DNA of 64,000 nt from Theobroma cacao (Eukaryota > Streptophyta > Magnoliopsida > Malvales > Malvaceae): the NCBI RefSeq assembly GCF_000208745.1, contig NC_030852.1, positions 4,834,278 through 4,898,277 of the forward strand, written 5' to 3'. The translations under genes and the position numbers were made by a program. The notes under the pieces are model-generated. The model was not told where the DNA came from. It saw only the letters and a list, made by a program, of their open reading frames with translations, and searched no databases. Shown here in pieces: positions 1 through 12,183 of the stretch. Positions within the stretch are counted from its first letter, which is position 1. Every line of letters starts with the position of its first letter.

Positions 1-163
1 TATTTTATTTAATATTTTATTTATTTTATTATTCAAAAAAAAAGAGGAATGGAAAAACTGGTACAAAAGCCTTGCGAGGTCTCGAAAGGCATTCGGGGGA
101 AGAATGTCTGTCGAGGCTTCGCGGCGATTGTCACAGGCTCGATGGGAGTTCCGGGTCGTGACA
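1..163 (+). mobile_element. 3' end of a long LTR (left-truncated by the window)
   Basis: The segment ends in GGGTCGTGACA. It is the reverse complement, with few differences, of the start of the complete LTR at 4569-7843, sharing the blocks around TCTCGAAAGGCATTCGG and CTGTCGAGGCTTCGCGG. It interrupts the minus-strand gag remnant that resumes at 164. The other end lies outside the window, so the target duplication cannot be tested. I read it as an LTR of the same subfamily in opposite orientation. Confidence 0.75.
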
Positions 164-900
164 AATTTAGTGACCTAAAGGTTTCTACTAGGATCGATGG
201 TGAAGGATTAACCTTATTGATGACTTGCTTGAAAAAATCAATGATTGCCACCTCAATATGCCCTAAAACTTTCGAAAAAATGACTAACCCATATATTGCT
301 AATGCCATCACAAGTTGATCTTGTTTAGTGTCCCACTGCTTCATGATGTAGTCACGTAAAAAGCTCCATGGGATGCATTCATTGTTTCCATTTTTCCTTA
401 TGTTTTGATCGACTTCCTCAGGAGTTTGACCCATCATTCTAGTTAGCTTTTGTCTATGACAGGTCTTGTCCTTTCCAATATATCTTATCTAGATTATCAA
501 GATTTATCCAGAGTAGAGCTGAATATTTTTTGATCGTCGGCACCATATCCACTTCATTAAATACAAAGCATCTATACGATGGATCCCATAATTGTATGAT
601 AACCTTTAACAACTAGTCATTAATTCGAACGTTAAGTAATAAGGCTATATGGCCATATTTTTTATCAAAATTTCCTCGAGTTGTGGCCCTTCACCTTTCC
701 CATATGTTGAGCAAGTTTGTGAAGTTATTCTGTTTAAGATCAAGGTCAACCCCTTCAGATAATGAAGACATGTGACCTTTTGCCAAGCAATCTCCCTTAC
801 TTTGTTGGGTGCTTGCCATGTGTTGTGTTACTTCGTAAATCCTGTCATAGTGTGAAGAATGCCATGATGACTCCATGAATGCAATCGGATTCTCCCCCCA
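164..900 (-). pseudogene. Degenerate Ogre/Tat-type gag-like ORF (DUF7745-like)
   Basis: Reading the minus strand downwards from about 876, decayed frames give KYGHIALLLNV, then LWDPSYRCFVFNEVDMVPT, then PWSFLRDYIMKQWD, LAIYGLVIFSKVLGHI and SILVETFRSLN. This order and these motifs match the plant gag-like protein family I know as DUF7745, found next to Ogre/Tat LTRs. There are in-frame stops (after NIWER and after GQDLS) and at least one frame change, so it is a relic. The C-terminal half is cut off at 164 by the LTR at 1-163. The PBS and LTR lie in the expected upstream direction at 1691-4508. The family name is from memory. Confidence 0.7.
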
Positions 901-1690
901 TCAATGGTTGTCAAGTAATGAATACCTTGTCCTATATGAAAAATTATGATGCAAATGTGTATATGCAAAAATAACAACAAATTCAAGTCAGTATAGTAAA
1001 TGAGACTAAAGAATATTAACTTGCATTTTAAGAAAATCGATGATTGATATGATGGGTATTTATCACATTATCAAATGCTACCTAATCCATAAATTTTATT
1101 ATTATTATTATTTTGGGTGGGAAATTTAAAGTAGAGGGAGTAAGAGAAGTTTTTTCATGTGTGCCTAGTCAAAAGGTATACTCTCACGGGAAAGGCTATA
1201 CTTAGGAGAAGGTTGCTCACCATATTCTATAGGTTGAGTTTTGGGTTCAAACAGAGTTAAAGGTTCCCAAATTGTTCCTCACTATGCCCCACTTAGATAA
1301 ATAAGGCACCCCAATCCTCACCCATTATAGGTTTCAAACGGATTAGGTTCAATCTGAGTGGGAGTGTTCACTAACCCATACGGAGGTTATCACCTCACGA
1401 AAACGTAGCTACTAAACTCCCTCATAACAAAGGACAAAGCCTAAGTAGAAGGCTTATGCATTCATGCAAAATGTGTTGTGTGTGTGAAAGAATGTACCAA
1501 CCTTTGACTAATAGTCTCACATCCCTCTATCCTAAATTCTCCATAATTATTTAAAAACAATAAAACAACAATGAAACAATAAATGCACTTTACAATAATG
1601 CACAAAATAAATGCCCAAGATTAAAGGAACATTTAATTATTCAAGGCTTAGGAAAACCTATGATTAATTAATGGTTTGACTCTCAAAGGT
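901..1690 (-). other. Untranslated leader of the minus-strand Ogre/Tat-like element
   Basis: This stretch lies between the gag remnant and the PBS. I see no open frame or domain in either strand. It is the expected 5' leader of the element. No other structure was found. Confidence 0.5.
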
Positions 1691-1708
1691 TCCCCAACGG
1701 AGTCACCA
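1691..1708 (-). other. Primer-binding site, tRNA-Arg type
   Basis: On the minus strand these bases read TGGTGACTCCGTTGGGGA. This is very close to the TGGCGACTC..TGGGGA primer-binding site of plant Ogre/Tat Ty3 elements. It sits three bases after the LTR end at 1712 and upstream, on the minus strand, of the gag remnant. That fixes the element's orientation. Confidence 0.75.
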
Positions 1709-1711
1709 AGC

Positions 1712-4508
1712 TGTCATAACGTGTGAGTCCAAGAACCCAATCACTAGATGTGGAAATTTAGGAATTGCCACCAATCTTTTTTATCTAGGTGCGATTGGCC
1801 ACCTATTACATTAGTTCTCTTTAATGGGGTCTTAAATTGATTTTAGGTCCATCTAAAGAACTAAAACCTAGTCTACACACTTTAGAGTTAGGTCCGAGAG
1901 TACGATTACGTACGGGGAAGGACTAACACCCTGTGACACCCGTTCTATGAACGACACCAATTAACCATTTGTTATCCTATCTTTAACCTTATATACTGAT
2001 TATTGTTCTTATGTTCCCTTAATCATTGTTCATTCTTGATTTTACATATTTTTATTTTTTTAATCTTTCTTTCTATTTTATTATTATTATATTAGTTTTG
2101 TTCTTTTTTTATATATATTTTTTAAACCAAAGGTCAATTATTCGGCTTTATTGATGCACATGATGCAATTATGAAATGATGTAATAATTTACCAATTTTA
2201 AACAATGGGAAACAAAAACCTTGTATTGGAAAAATCATTCGTAGATAATCCCAACGCTTTAGTGAAGTTTAGAAAATTTTCTCATCTAAATATATCCTTG
2301 AAATAACTCATCTTTACAAGTTTTTTGAGAAGATCCCATCATCGAGGTCCTCGTCTCATTAGCAAAATAAACGTGTCACATGCCATGTTAAGATAAAATT
2401 ATGAATGATGCCAAATGAACGCGTTTATAAATATAATTTCTTTGATTCTAATTTCTATAGTAATATATTTAATATTTTATGTAATTAAATATTTTTTTAT
2501 TCTTACTATATTATTTAGAAAAAATATTTTATTTAAATCGATCATTTTTTATGGGTTATTATTATTTTATTTTTTTTGGAACTACTTTTATTGAATAAAC
2601 AACTTGGTTTCACTAATCTTTTATTTGTAATAATTGTTTGAGTTAATTAATAATTATATTAATTTTAATTCTAGATAAAATATTATATGAATTTATTCCT
2701 TTAAATATTTAAGTTAACTATTTGAATTAATGAGATATTGGAATATAAGATTAGAATTTATCCTAACGTTTTAGTGAAAACACTAATCGAATTCCTCACC
2801 TAAGAGAGTCATATTGGAAATAGCAACTCTTTGCCTTCCCAGATGAAATTCCATCATAAGGGTTAATTCAAATAATTTTTTTTCTATATGACTATAAAGA
2901 GTATAACTATTCTATTATTTTTAAGCATGGATATTCTAATTTCTTCTTTTGTTTTTCTCTTTTTTCTTCTTCTTATTTTTTTTAACATATATGCCTATTT
3001 GCATTTTATATAGCTAGCTATGTCATAAAAAAAACTTTGCATTAACACATTTTATTTATTTATTTATAATGTTCCCTTTTTTTATATACCTATATATATT
3101 TTGTATAATTAACTATTTCATTAAAAAGCTTGCATTAACACATTTCATTCTATTTATTTTATTTTATATTATCCTATTTCTTCTTTATTACATATACTAT
3201 ATATTTCATAAAAATCCTTGCATTATACATTAATAGAAAACTAAAAAAATAACTAAATAATCACTAAACAAAAATGAAATAAATTGGAACCAAACCAACT
3301 AAACAAACCCAAACAAACATAAAACCTTTTCCAGAGAGCTCATACCTTTCTTGGGCTAAATGACCTAAGTGGTTTGGGAACAGAAAAAGAGAAGCCCACG
3401 CTTGGTACGAGTCCAAAATGAGGCAAACAGGCTTTGATGGCAGCCATCCAAAACACAACCATTTTGGCTAGAAAGCCCTAAAATTTTTCTACTTTTCTCC
3501 TCCTTTTCTTTCTATTCCCGTAGCTTCTTTTCTCTTTCCCTGTCCATTTTTTTTCTTCTTCTTTCCTCTGCCACACGATTCTCCTTTTCCTCTATGTAAA
3601 CCCCAAGTCAAGTCTTATCTTTTACTCCCTTTTGAGCCACAAATCTCTGCCCTACCTCAAAACCCTAACTAAAAAAAAAAGAACACAAATAAATACTACA
3701 CTTCCCCAAAACACTATTTTTTTTCCATTTTTCTCTTCTATTTTTTTTTTTGTATGTTGTGGTGTAGCACCAACTGCTAGAGAATAAACGAAAAAAAGCT
3801 AAGGTTTCTCTATTTATTATTTTTTTTAGGGTTTCTTGAAAATTTTTTGTTCTAGGGTTTGTACCTAATTTTTTAAGGTTTCTCTATTTTTCAAAAAGGT
3901 TTCTAGGTTTTTTTTTAAAGGTTTTCTACTATTACACCAGGGTTTTTCTTTTCTAGGGTTTTCCTAAGGCTTTATTCTCTAAGAGTTTTTTTTTTCTCAT
4001 TTTGTATTGTTGTATATATACTATTCCAAAGGGTTGTTTATTGGGTACTCTTTGGTTGGCTGTTGATCTCTTTGTGCACTGACCTATACCTAAGCGTCAA
4101 AACGCTTCTGGCAAAGCACATTTTGTTGTACATTTCTTAGTTTTTTTTTTTCAACTAACCCTTCAATTTATTTCAAAATGTTATTCCTGTTCATTTGTCT
4201 TAATTCCTATTTAGTTTAGTTTAATTATACTATTTGATTTGTTTTTAAGTTTAATTAATAAATGAAACTTGTTTTTGGGTCATTAGGAAGGCTTTGGTAA
4301 TGGGTTCAAAAATTAAGACCCACAGAATATTATAAAGCCTGGACATCATCAAGGCCTAGTAGGATCATGGTAGATACAATTTCCAATCTGAGTCCAATAT
4401 GAGCCTTAAAGAACATATAAAATAAATGAAAGCAAAAAATATAAGATAAATATAAAATTAAAAATAAAGAAAAATATTTAACCAATAATAAAAATGGTGT
4501 TCTTACAA
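1712..4508 (-). mobile_element. 5' LTR of an Ogre/Tat-like Ty3 retrotransposon
   Basis: The LTR edge at 1712 (plus strand TGTCATAACGTGTG) is homologous to the edge of the complete solo LTR at 8527-11773. Both share the sequence GCCACCAATCTTT followed by a GTGCGATTGG-like block, and a TAGCACC/TAACACC block about 200 bases in. The far edge is estimated near 4508, just before copia gag sequence resumes. The target duplication cannot be tested because the 3' end is off-window. Small ORFs inside (for example 3264-3458) have no family support. Confidence 0.65.
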
Positions 4509-4568
4509 AAATGGTGTCTATAATAATCTACCTAAACCTAGGAGAATAAAAGTAACGGCTATAGAAGA

Positions 4569-7500
4569 TGTCACGACTCGGAACTCCTCATCGAGCCCGT
4601 GACAACCGTCGCGAGGCCTCGACAGACATTCTTCACCCCGAATGCCGATCGAAATCTCGCAAGGCTCTCATATCAGCTTTTGCACTTCCCCGGTGAACAA
4701 TAGTTATCAAATATCAAAATTCAAGGGATTACAAATCATTTCCAAATCAGAACATAACATTTTGTTTTCTGGCTCACAAAGACATTTTCGTCATTTCGTT
4801 TTTTTTTAAATCTCAAAACTTGCTAAAAATGTAGTAGGTAAGCAGAAAATATATATTTAATGATTTAAAAACAAATTAAGTATCTAAAACGTTTATTTGA
4901 AGTGAAAATTTGACCATTTGAATATAATAAAAATATTCAATAAAATAAACTATTTTCTTGTAAAATAATTTTCATAAAACTATCGGTACATAATTCTTAT
5001 AGCGTAAAAGATAATTAAATTCATATATACTATAAAGCAAATAACCAAAGCATAAAATTTCTTTTACAGTGACACGTGGGCCCACATCTATCCAAAATGC
5101 ATTGGAAGCTGGTAACTATAGCTTTTACCGATTCGAGTCCAAATGAAAGTCCTTGTCAAAGTCAGCTAACTATGGAATTCCCCGAGCCTAAAATGTGAGG
5201 AAATGAGGGTGGTGAGATTATAAAATCCCAGTGAGTAAACAGATACCATCTAAACTATCTAAAGTCGAGTAAATGGAGACAATTAAAATAAGTCATCATA
5301 CTGTAATTTCATTACCTTTCAGTTCATTTCAACCAAATAAAATCAATCCATATAAATCTAGTAATCAACTTGGCTTATGAATTTCTTAAAACTTTGGCTC
5401 ATGCCAAAACTCATACTCGGTGATACCTTGCGCAGGGCATCCAACCGAGTCCGCCAAGGCTGTTAAAATTTTGTATACACTTAAAATATATTTTTAGTTT
5501 GAGAAAAATACAGTCGTTCCTTGGCGTTGGCTGAGTTCCCCTTCACGTGGTGGTTTGGCGTGAAGTGAACCCTAAGCTTTACCCCAGGAGAGACCCGACG
5601 TGCCTCTCCATTCGACGTAATAATATAATAGAGTTTACCGTGCCCCTCTAATAGGCTGGTCCACGGAACCCCCTCTACAGTAAATAATTACTATATAATC
5701 CACCAATCAATAAAATTCATTCTAGCATGACATGGCAATTTATCGCAACCTAGCCTCTCAAGGCTGAATACACAGTATAAATAATTCTAACACCAAAATC
5801 AGTTTAGCCATTCATGCTTATTTATTTTCATAAGCCATTCAATTCAAAACCATAAATTTGCAACACAAGCAGACAGTCTCCAATTACTCTATTTTCAAAA
5901 CCAATATTCGATTTTCTAGAAAATTTATAAAAATCATTTTATAAAATTACAATTTCTCTTAAAAAATAGCAATTTACCATTCAAACCCATTTTTCATAAA
6001 ATCATACAGTTGTATAAAACTACTCTAGATAATTAAGACGATAATAAGTTCACTCACAGTTCTAAGAGTCGATGTACTCCTAATCCCAATCTCCAAGCAC
6101 AATTTCTGTACTTTTACCAATGTACTTTGCTCATCACCTATCCACAATGTAAAATACATAATTCATCACATCAATACTTGACCATTATAAAATCAATTCA
6201 GGCTCGGTATATATGCATGATATGATATACAACTTATCCGACTACCGCTTAAATGCGGTGTTGACCTAATTCGGCCTATTATCTCCAATTTAACTCCAAA
6301 TCAATTCTTCTCACTTTCTACACTCCAATTATAACTAAATTACCTCCATGACTATGAATGAGATTCAATTTATCAGTCTCGATAGCAAATTACGAAAATA
6401 CCCCTAGTGGGTAAAAAATTATATTTTTGCTCCAAAAATTCCCATTATTTTTCTAGGCTCATAATTCATCATTTCTTAACCAATTCTCCTAGAATGAAAA
6501 TCAAATTCATCCTCACTCAACACATGATAAATTCGGCCATTAATGATTGTGGGAGAAAATAAATTCTTTTCTTGTTGTTTTGTTTCTAAATATGGTAAAC
6601 TAACTTAAAACACTAACATAACTTAAAATCAAATTAATCTAACAACTTTCTCTCTCCTAACCCATTTTTTCAGAATTGAATTCATCATGAAAACATGTAA
6701 TTTAATCATGGAAAATAAAGAGAAATGCTTGGGAATAAGAAAACTCAAGCTTAATAGAAAAAATCTCACNNNNNNNNNNNNNNNNNNNNNNNNNNNNNNN
6801 NNNNNNNNNNNNNNNNNNNNNNNNNNNNNNNNNNNNNNNNNNNNNNNNNNNNNNNNNNNNNNNNNNNNNNNNNNNNNNNNNNNNNNNNNNNNNNNNNNNN
6901 NNNNNNNNNNNNNNNNNNNNNNNNNNNNNNNNNNNNNNNNNNNNNNNNNNNNNNNNNNNNNNNNNNNNNNNNNNNNNNNNNNNNNNNNNNNNNNNNNNNN
7001 NNNNNNNNNNNNNNNNNNNNNNNNNNNNNNNNNNNNNNNNNNNNNNNNNNNNNNNNNNNNNNNNNNNNNNNNNNNNNNNNNNNNNNNNNNNNNNNNNNNN
7101 NNNNNNNNNNNNNNNNNNNNNNNNNNNNNNNNNNNNNNNNNNNNNNNNNNNNNNNNNNNNNNNNNNNNNNNNNNNNNNNNNNNNNNNNNNNNNNNNNNNN
7201 NNNNNNNNNNNNNNNNNNNNNNNNNNNNNNNNNNNNNNNNNNNNNNNNNNNNNNNNNNNNNNNNNNNNNNNNNNNNNNNNNNNNNNNNNNNNNNNNNNNN
7301 NNNNNNNNNNNNNNNNNNNNNNNNNNNNNNNNNNNNNNNNNNNNNNNNNNNNNNNNNNNNNNNNNNNNNNNNNNNNNNNNNNNNNNNNNNNNNNNNNNNN
7401 NNNNNNNNNNNNNNNNNNNNNNNNNNNNNNNNNNNNNNNNNNNNNNNNNNNNNNNNNNNNNNNNNNNNNNNNNNNNNNNNNNNNNNNNTGTCATCTTCTC

Positions 7501-7843
7501 CCCCACTTGGATTAACCATATGATCCTTCTTCTTAACTGATTTCGACATCAGGCTAAATATTAATATTTTAATATTATTTCATTAATAAAATATTATTTT
7601 ATTCTAAAAATTTTATCTTGTCTCCTTGGTACTCAAAATACCTTATTATGCCTCACTTGACTTCCAAATCACTTTTTATCTCACAGATTCTCCTCCGATA
7701 AAATTATTATTATTTTCTCACTTGCGAAATATTTTATCTTAAACTACTCCTTTCGTCTTTTATCACTTCTAAACATTTTAATTGACCTCAATTTGCATTC
7801 TATCAATTTTATTTATCACCATATCAAAGTATGGGGTATTTCA
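4569..7843 (-). mobile_element. Solo long LTR with 5-bp target duplication GAAGA
   Basis: The plus strand starts TGTCACGACTCGG and ends CTTTGATATGG..ATTTCA-like sequence at 7843. On the minus strand the LTR therefore begins TGAAATACCCCATAC and ends GTCGTGACA. GAAGA is found at 4564-4568 and again at 7844-7848. No gag or pol is visible inside, and the host copia gag continues on both sides. The start resembles the LTR at 60235 (TATAATACCCCGTAC). Bases 6770-7488 are unknown, so the length of 3275 includes 719 Ns and hidden content cannot be excluded. Confidence 0.85.
6770..7488. other. Assembly gap (719 N)
   Basis: A run of 719 Ns within the LTR at 4569-7843. Open frames drawn across it are artefacts. 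The real length and content are unknown. Confidence 0.99.
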
Positions 7844-8526
7844 GAAGAAGTTAGAAACCTCAATGATTTTAAGCTAGAAAAGTTAGTATGATCTTTATTC
7901 ACCTATGAAATGACATTAAAACAGGAAATTGATTTAGAAGAACCTAAAAAAGAGGACACTAAGAAAAAGGGAATAGCCCTTAAATCTTTAGTTGAGGAGG
8001 AAGAGAGAAGCACAAGGAGTGAGAGTGAAAATGAAGAAGACATGGCCATGCTAGTTAGAAAATTTAATGGATTCATGAAGAAAAATTTTAGAGCTAGAAA
8101 ACCTATAAGGAGGGATGTGCCCAACGAAGAGCATATAAGAGAACATTTGATATGCTATGATTGCAAGAAACAGAGTCACACAATGTATGAATGTTACAAC
8201 AACAAGAACATTTCAACAAATCTTAAGAAGATGATGATTAAGTTCATTTGAAGCAATAGTAATGACTCATAAGATGAGGAAGATGAGATAGTTGCAAACT
8301 TTTATCTCATGGCACTTGATGACTATAAGATCCAAGAAATGGCAACTAACTCTCACGAGCCAACCATTGAAGAAGGACCATCACTTCGAGAGCCTCCACT
8401 TTTCAATGGTGAAGATTTCTTTATTTGGAGATATAGAATGAAGTACTTCATCATTGCAAAAGATTATCATGCTTGGAAGCAAATTAAGAATGGCCTACAC
8501 AATATAGAAAAAGACATGGATGATTG

Positions 8527-11500
8527 GTGTCGTAATGTGTGGGTTCGAGAACCCGACCGCTGGACGCAGGAAAAACTAAGGAGTAGCCACCAATCTTTGT
8601 TCTAGGTGTGATTGGTCACCTATTGACTCGAGTCTAATCGACGAAGTCTTAAATATATTTTAAGTTCGTCGAGAGAATTTTAAACTGGTCTATGTCTTCT
8701 AGAACTAGGTTCGGGAGTGCAGTTACGCCTGGGAAAGGATTAGCACCTCCGTGTTACCCATTTCATGAACGGTACCATTTGACTTTAGATTATCTTATTA
8801 GGGCCTTAATCCTTAAATTTATTATGTTCCCTTAGTTATTGTTCATTTATTTTAGTCTCTATTTTATTAAAATATTTTATTTGACTCTAAGGTGTGATGT
8901 GAACATGAGGTATTGTGAAATGCATGACATAAAATTCAAATAATGTAGGACAAATAACCTTTTATAATGGACATTCTCCCGGATCTACCCATCATACTAG
9001 TGGGATCTAGGGATATTCTCTCACATAAAGAATTATCCGAGAAATTCACCTTCGCAAATTTGACGAATAAATCCCATCATCGGGGTTATCATACACCTTT
9101 TAAAAAAAATTATATTTTCATGAATGTAAACTTATTACGAGTAATAGCCTTTTTATTAAAGATGTTTCCTGAGCACTCCCATTGTACTGGTGGGATCTAG
9201 GGACATCTTATCACCTAGGGAACTTTTCGAGAGGAAATCACCTTCGCAAGATTTTCGAAAAATCCCAACATCGAGATTATCATACGCCTTTTAGAAACAA
9301 AAATTATATTTTCATGAATGTAAACTTATTATGAGTAATAACCTTTTTATTAAAGATGTTTCCCGAGCCCTCCCATCGTACTGGTGGGACTCCGGGACAT
9401 CCTTTCACCTAGGAAACTTTTCGAGAGGTACTCGCCTTCGCAAGATTTTCAAAAAATCCCATCATCGGGACTTGTACTTGTGGACAACATTATCTATATG
9501 CCATGACATGCGTGATGCAATAAGGACATATGCTATGCTTATGGAATTCATTATTTCATATTATATTTTTTATTTCTAAACTCACCTATGTCTTCCTTGC
9601 TATTTCTTAGGGACTCTCTTTTCTATATTTCCTTTTATAATTATGCATATTAAGAATTATATATATCTCTATGTTATTTAAGTGTATATTTTTTCCTATA
9701 TAAACTATCTTTTCACTCAAAATCTATAGCAAGATATCCAATTTCATAATTATATATATATATATTCCATTTTTCTCTTTTTGTTATCTACCATGTTACC
9801 TTTTCATAACACTTATAAATTTATTACTATATATATTTTATACAACTAGATATTTGAATTTTATGTTTTAAACATATTTATTATTTGGAATTTTCCATCA
9901 TCGTATATTTTTATTATTTATCTATTTATTTATTGTCATGAGTATTACCATTTTCATAATTTCATTTTTATCTTTGGATAACTTACATATATGTCATCTT
10001 TTCTCTTATATATGCCATATTTGTATTTATATTTTGTTTGACTAATTTATTGTATAGTAATTTTTTATTTATTTAAAATTAAAAAATCTCGAAACCTCAA
10101 AATCGAGGCCCTCCCATCATACTGGTGGGGCCCTAATTTGGCTTTAGAACCTAAGAAAAATTAGCCCGGGATTGCGACTCCTCGCATCCCGGCTAATCAT
10201 CCCATCATCGGTATTGATTATTCATCATTCCTATAATTAGTTTTATTGTGTTTTAGGATTCAATTTTCTAAAGGTTGATTTTAATACATATATTATCATA
10301 ATTGTTCGACTAACTTTACTCCTCTTTTTAATGTCAAGTATTAAATATTTCTTATTTTATATAATCCATTTATAATCCATTGAATATACATATTCCCTTA
10401 TATATTTTTTACCTAAATATACCACACCCACGACTCCATAACTTCCATTTTTCACTTAATTTAATTTATATATATATATATATTTTAACCAATCACTTAT
10501 TTATTTCATTCATTTTCATATTTTTTATAGATTTCTCTAAAAACATATCCCGTTTAGCAATTTATTTTCTGTTTTGCATATATACTTCATTTACCTTAGT
10601 TTAAATATTCTTTCAAATCAAAGTTCTTTTAATTCCTAAACATTTTTATTATTTATGAAGTTTAGAACATTAAGCTAAAATAACTAAATCCTAATCATAC
10701 ATAATTAAACATTAATCCTAAGAACTAACAAAATGAACCAAGCCAAATCACTATTGATCTGAAAAAAATGATAAAGAATTTACCTTTATGGGCCAAATAC
10801 CTAACCAGCTCCAGTGCATCAGCTTCCCTATGGCTCAGATTCTGCTCCACACACTGTTTGAGGAATGAAAAAAGAAGTCTGCCTCTTTTGTAGCTATCCG
10901 ATGCCGTTTTAAGGACTCTCACAACTGGTTACTCTAAAACCTCAACAATATAAATTACTTTCCTATCTCTTCTTCACTTTTCTCCTTTTTTTTTTTAACT
11001 CTATCTCTCAAGCCGCCGAACACTATCTTCCTTCTAAAAAAAAAATCGAACCTTTCCATCCAATCCTTCAACTCTTCCCCACTGGCAGCTTGAAACCTTC
11101 ATTCCTCTTCACTTGCTCAACTAATTGGACCTTCCCCTTTCTCTCCTTTACCGTCGATCGGACCTTTCTTCTCTCTCTTCGGTAGCAAATGGGCCTTTTC
11201 TCTCCCTTAAATCGATGACAACTAATCCAAGCTCTATCCTCTCTAACCAGCGACGGATACCCAAGCTCTATCCTCTCTACCGATGGCAACTATTCCTCCT
11301 TTGGTTCGCCAGTTGCTTAAGCCAAAAAACCCCTCCCTAAAAATCAAAATCTACCCTTAAAAACCCAAACCAAAAACTCTCAAAAAAAAGTTCCTCTGCA
11401 TCTCTCATTTTTCATTGTATTTTTTTTATTTTTTTTATTATGGTGTTTCTCTTTTTGGCTATTGTGTTTATGTTGGCTACTAAAGAACTTAAGGTTTTTC

Positions 11501-11773
11501 TAGGGATTTTTTTTTTTTTACTGTTGGTTGTAGGTTTTTTTTTTGTAGCTGCTACAATAGTGCTTTTATACCCAATTCCAATCTTGGGGGTGCCACAACG
11601 TATTGTGCCTGGCAGGGTGCAGTGCGCACCTTACTAGTCATCTAGCTTTTTCTCTGTCTTCTTTTTTGTTGTTACTATTATTTTGTCCTTAGTCTCCATA
11701 ACACTATAATGCTTAATTAACACATAAAACAAGTAGATAATATCAATAATAAAAAAAAAGTATAGTCTCTACA
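8527..11773 (-). mobile_element. Solo LTR, Ogre/Tat-like family, target duplication ATTGG
   Basis: ATTGG occurs at 8522-8526 and 11774-11778. Inside, the plus strand runs from TGTCGTAATGTG to GTCTCTACA. The GCCACCAATCTTTG block and the following several hundred bases match the LTR at 1712. The length is 3247 bases. It splits copia gag sequence and has no internal coding region, so it is a solo LTR. Its orientation, by comparison with the PBS-linked copy, is minus. Short ORFs at 10380-11637 show no family resemblance. Confidence 0.85.
8985..9480. repeat. About 190-bp tandem repeat, roughly 2.5 units
   Basis: Units begin near 8985, 9175 and 9370 with CCATC(A/G)TACTGGTGGGA-like sequence. They run through CACCTTCGCAA and AATCCCATCATCGGG-like blocks to a shared TATATTTTCATGAATG stretch. 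The repeat is internal to the LTR at 8527-11773. Confidence 0.75.
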
Positions 11774-12183
11774 ATTGGGATTCAAATGATTTTGATTTGA
11801 TTGAACTCAATGTCAAAGTAATGCACCTTGTTTATAGTGGACTCGAAAAAAGACAATACAATCAAGTTCAAAGTTGTGTGAATGCTAAAGAAATATGGGA
11901 GAAGCTAGAAGAACTATATGGACAACCTCTAGAAAGAAAATTAAAAAAAGATGATCTCTTAGATCAAAGTGCAACAAGTGAAGATGAAGAGTTTAAGCAA
12001 TTTCAAGGGTCAACATAAAGCTATGAGGTAGGATCTTCTTCCCATGAGCCACTTGTCAATACAAATAATGAATTGGAGAGTATCTTTGAAGAACTCAGTT
12101 TCTCATTTCAAGATCTAACCTTAAGCCAAAAAGAGAAAATCACAAAGCTTAAAATTGAAAACAATTCATTGATGGAAGAAAAT

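Larger units (their letters stand above)
4509..8310 (+). pseudogene. SIRE/Maximus-like copia gag, middle part, interrupted
   Basis: The coding remnant lies at about 4527-4568 and 7849-8310, separated by the LTR at 4569-7843. The left piece reads NNLPKPRRIKVTAIEE, the conserved gag segment before the zinc knuckle. The right piece reads through SLFTYEMTLKQE, an acidic stretch and then a CX2CX4HX4C zinc knuckle (ICYDCKKQSHTMYEC, about 8150-8195), ending VANFYLMALDDY. There is an in-frame stop near 7890 and another after the knuckle. The knuckle cysteines and histidine are intact. It is a relic, followed oddly by a gag N-terminus. Confidence 0.75.
8311..12183 (+). pseudogene. SIRE-like copia gag N-terminus and later gag segment, interrupted
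   Basis: The first piece (about 8339-8526) reads MATNSHEPTIEEG, then PPLFNGEDFFIWRYRMKYFI and DYHAWKQIKNG, the typical copia gag N-terminus, up to KDMDDW. An LTR follows (8527-11773). The frame resumes at about 11779 with IELNVKVMHLVYSGLEKRQ and CVNAKEIWEKLEELYG, then jumps directly to a coiled, lysine/glutamate-rich region ending NNSLMEEN at 12183. The central gag part with the zinc knuckle is missing here but is present upstream at 4509-8310. A stop after FQGST confirms it is dead. Confidence 0.75.

Noticed and set aside
6629..7549. Long ORFs across the N run
   Set aside because: Over 240 of their codons are unknown bases; only the gap keeps them open.
11068..11340. Overlapping ORFs on both strands
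   Set aside because: They lie inside the solo LTR at 8527-11773, with no recognisable domain and no counterpart frame in the sister LTR.
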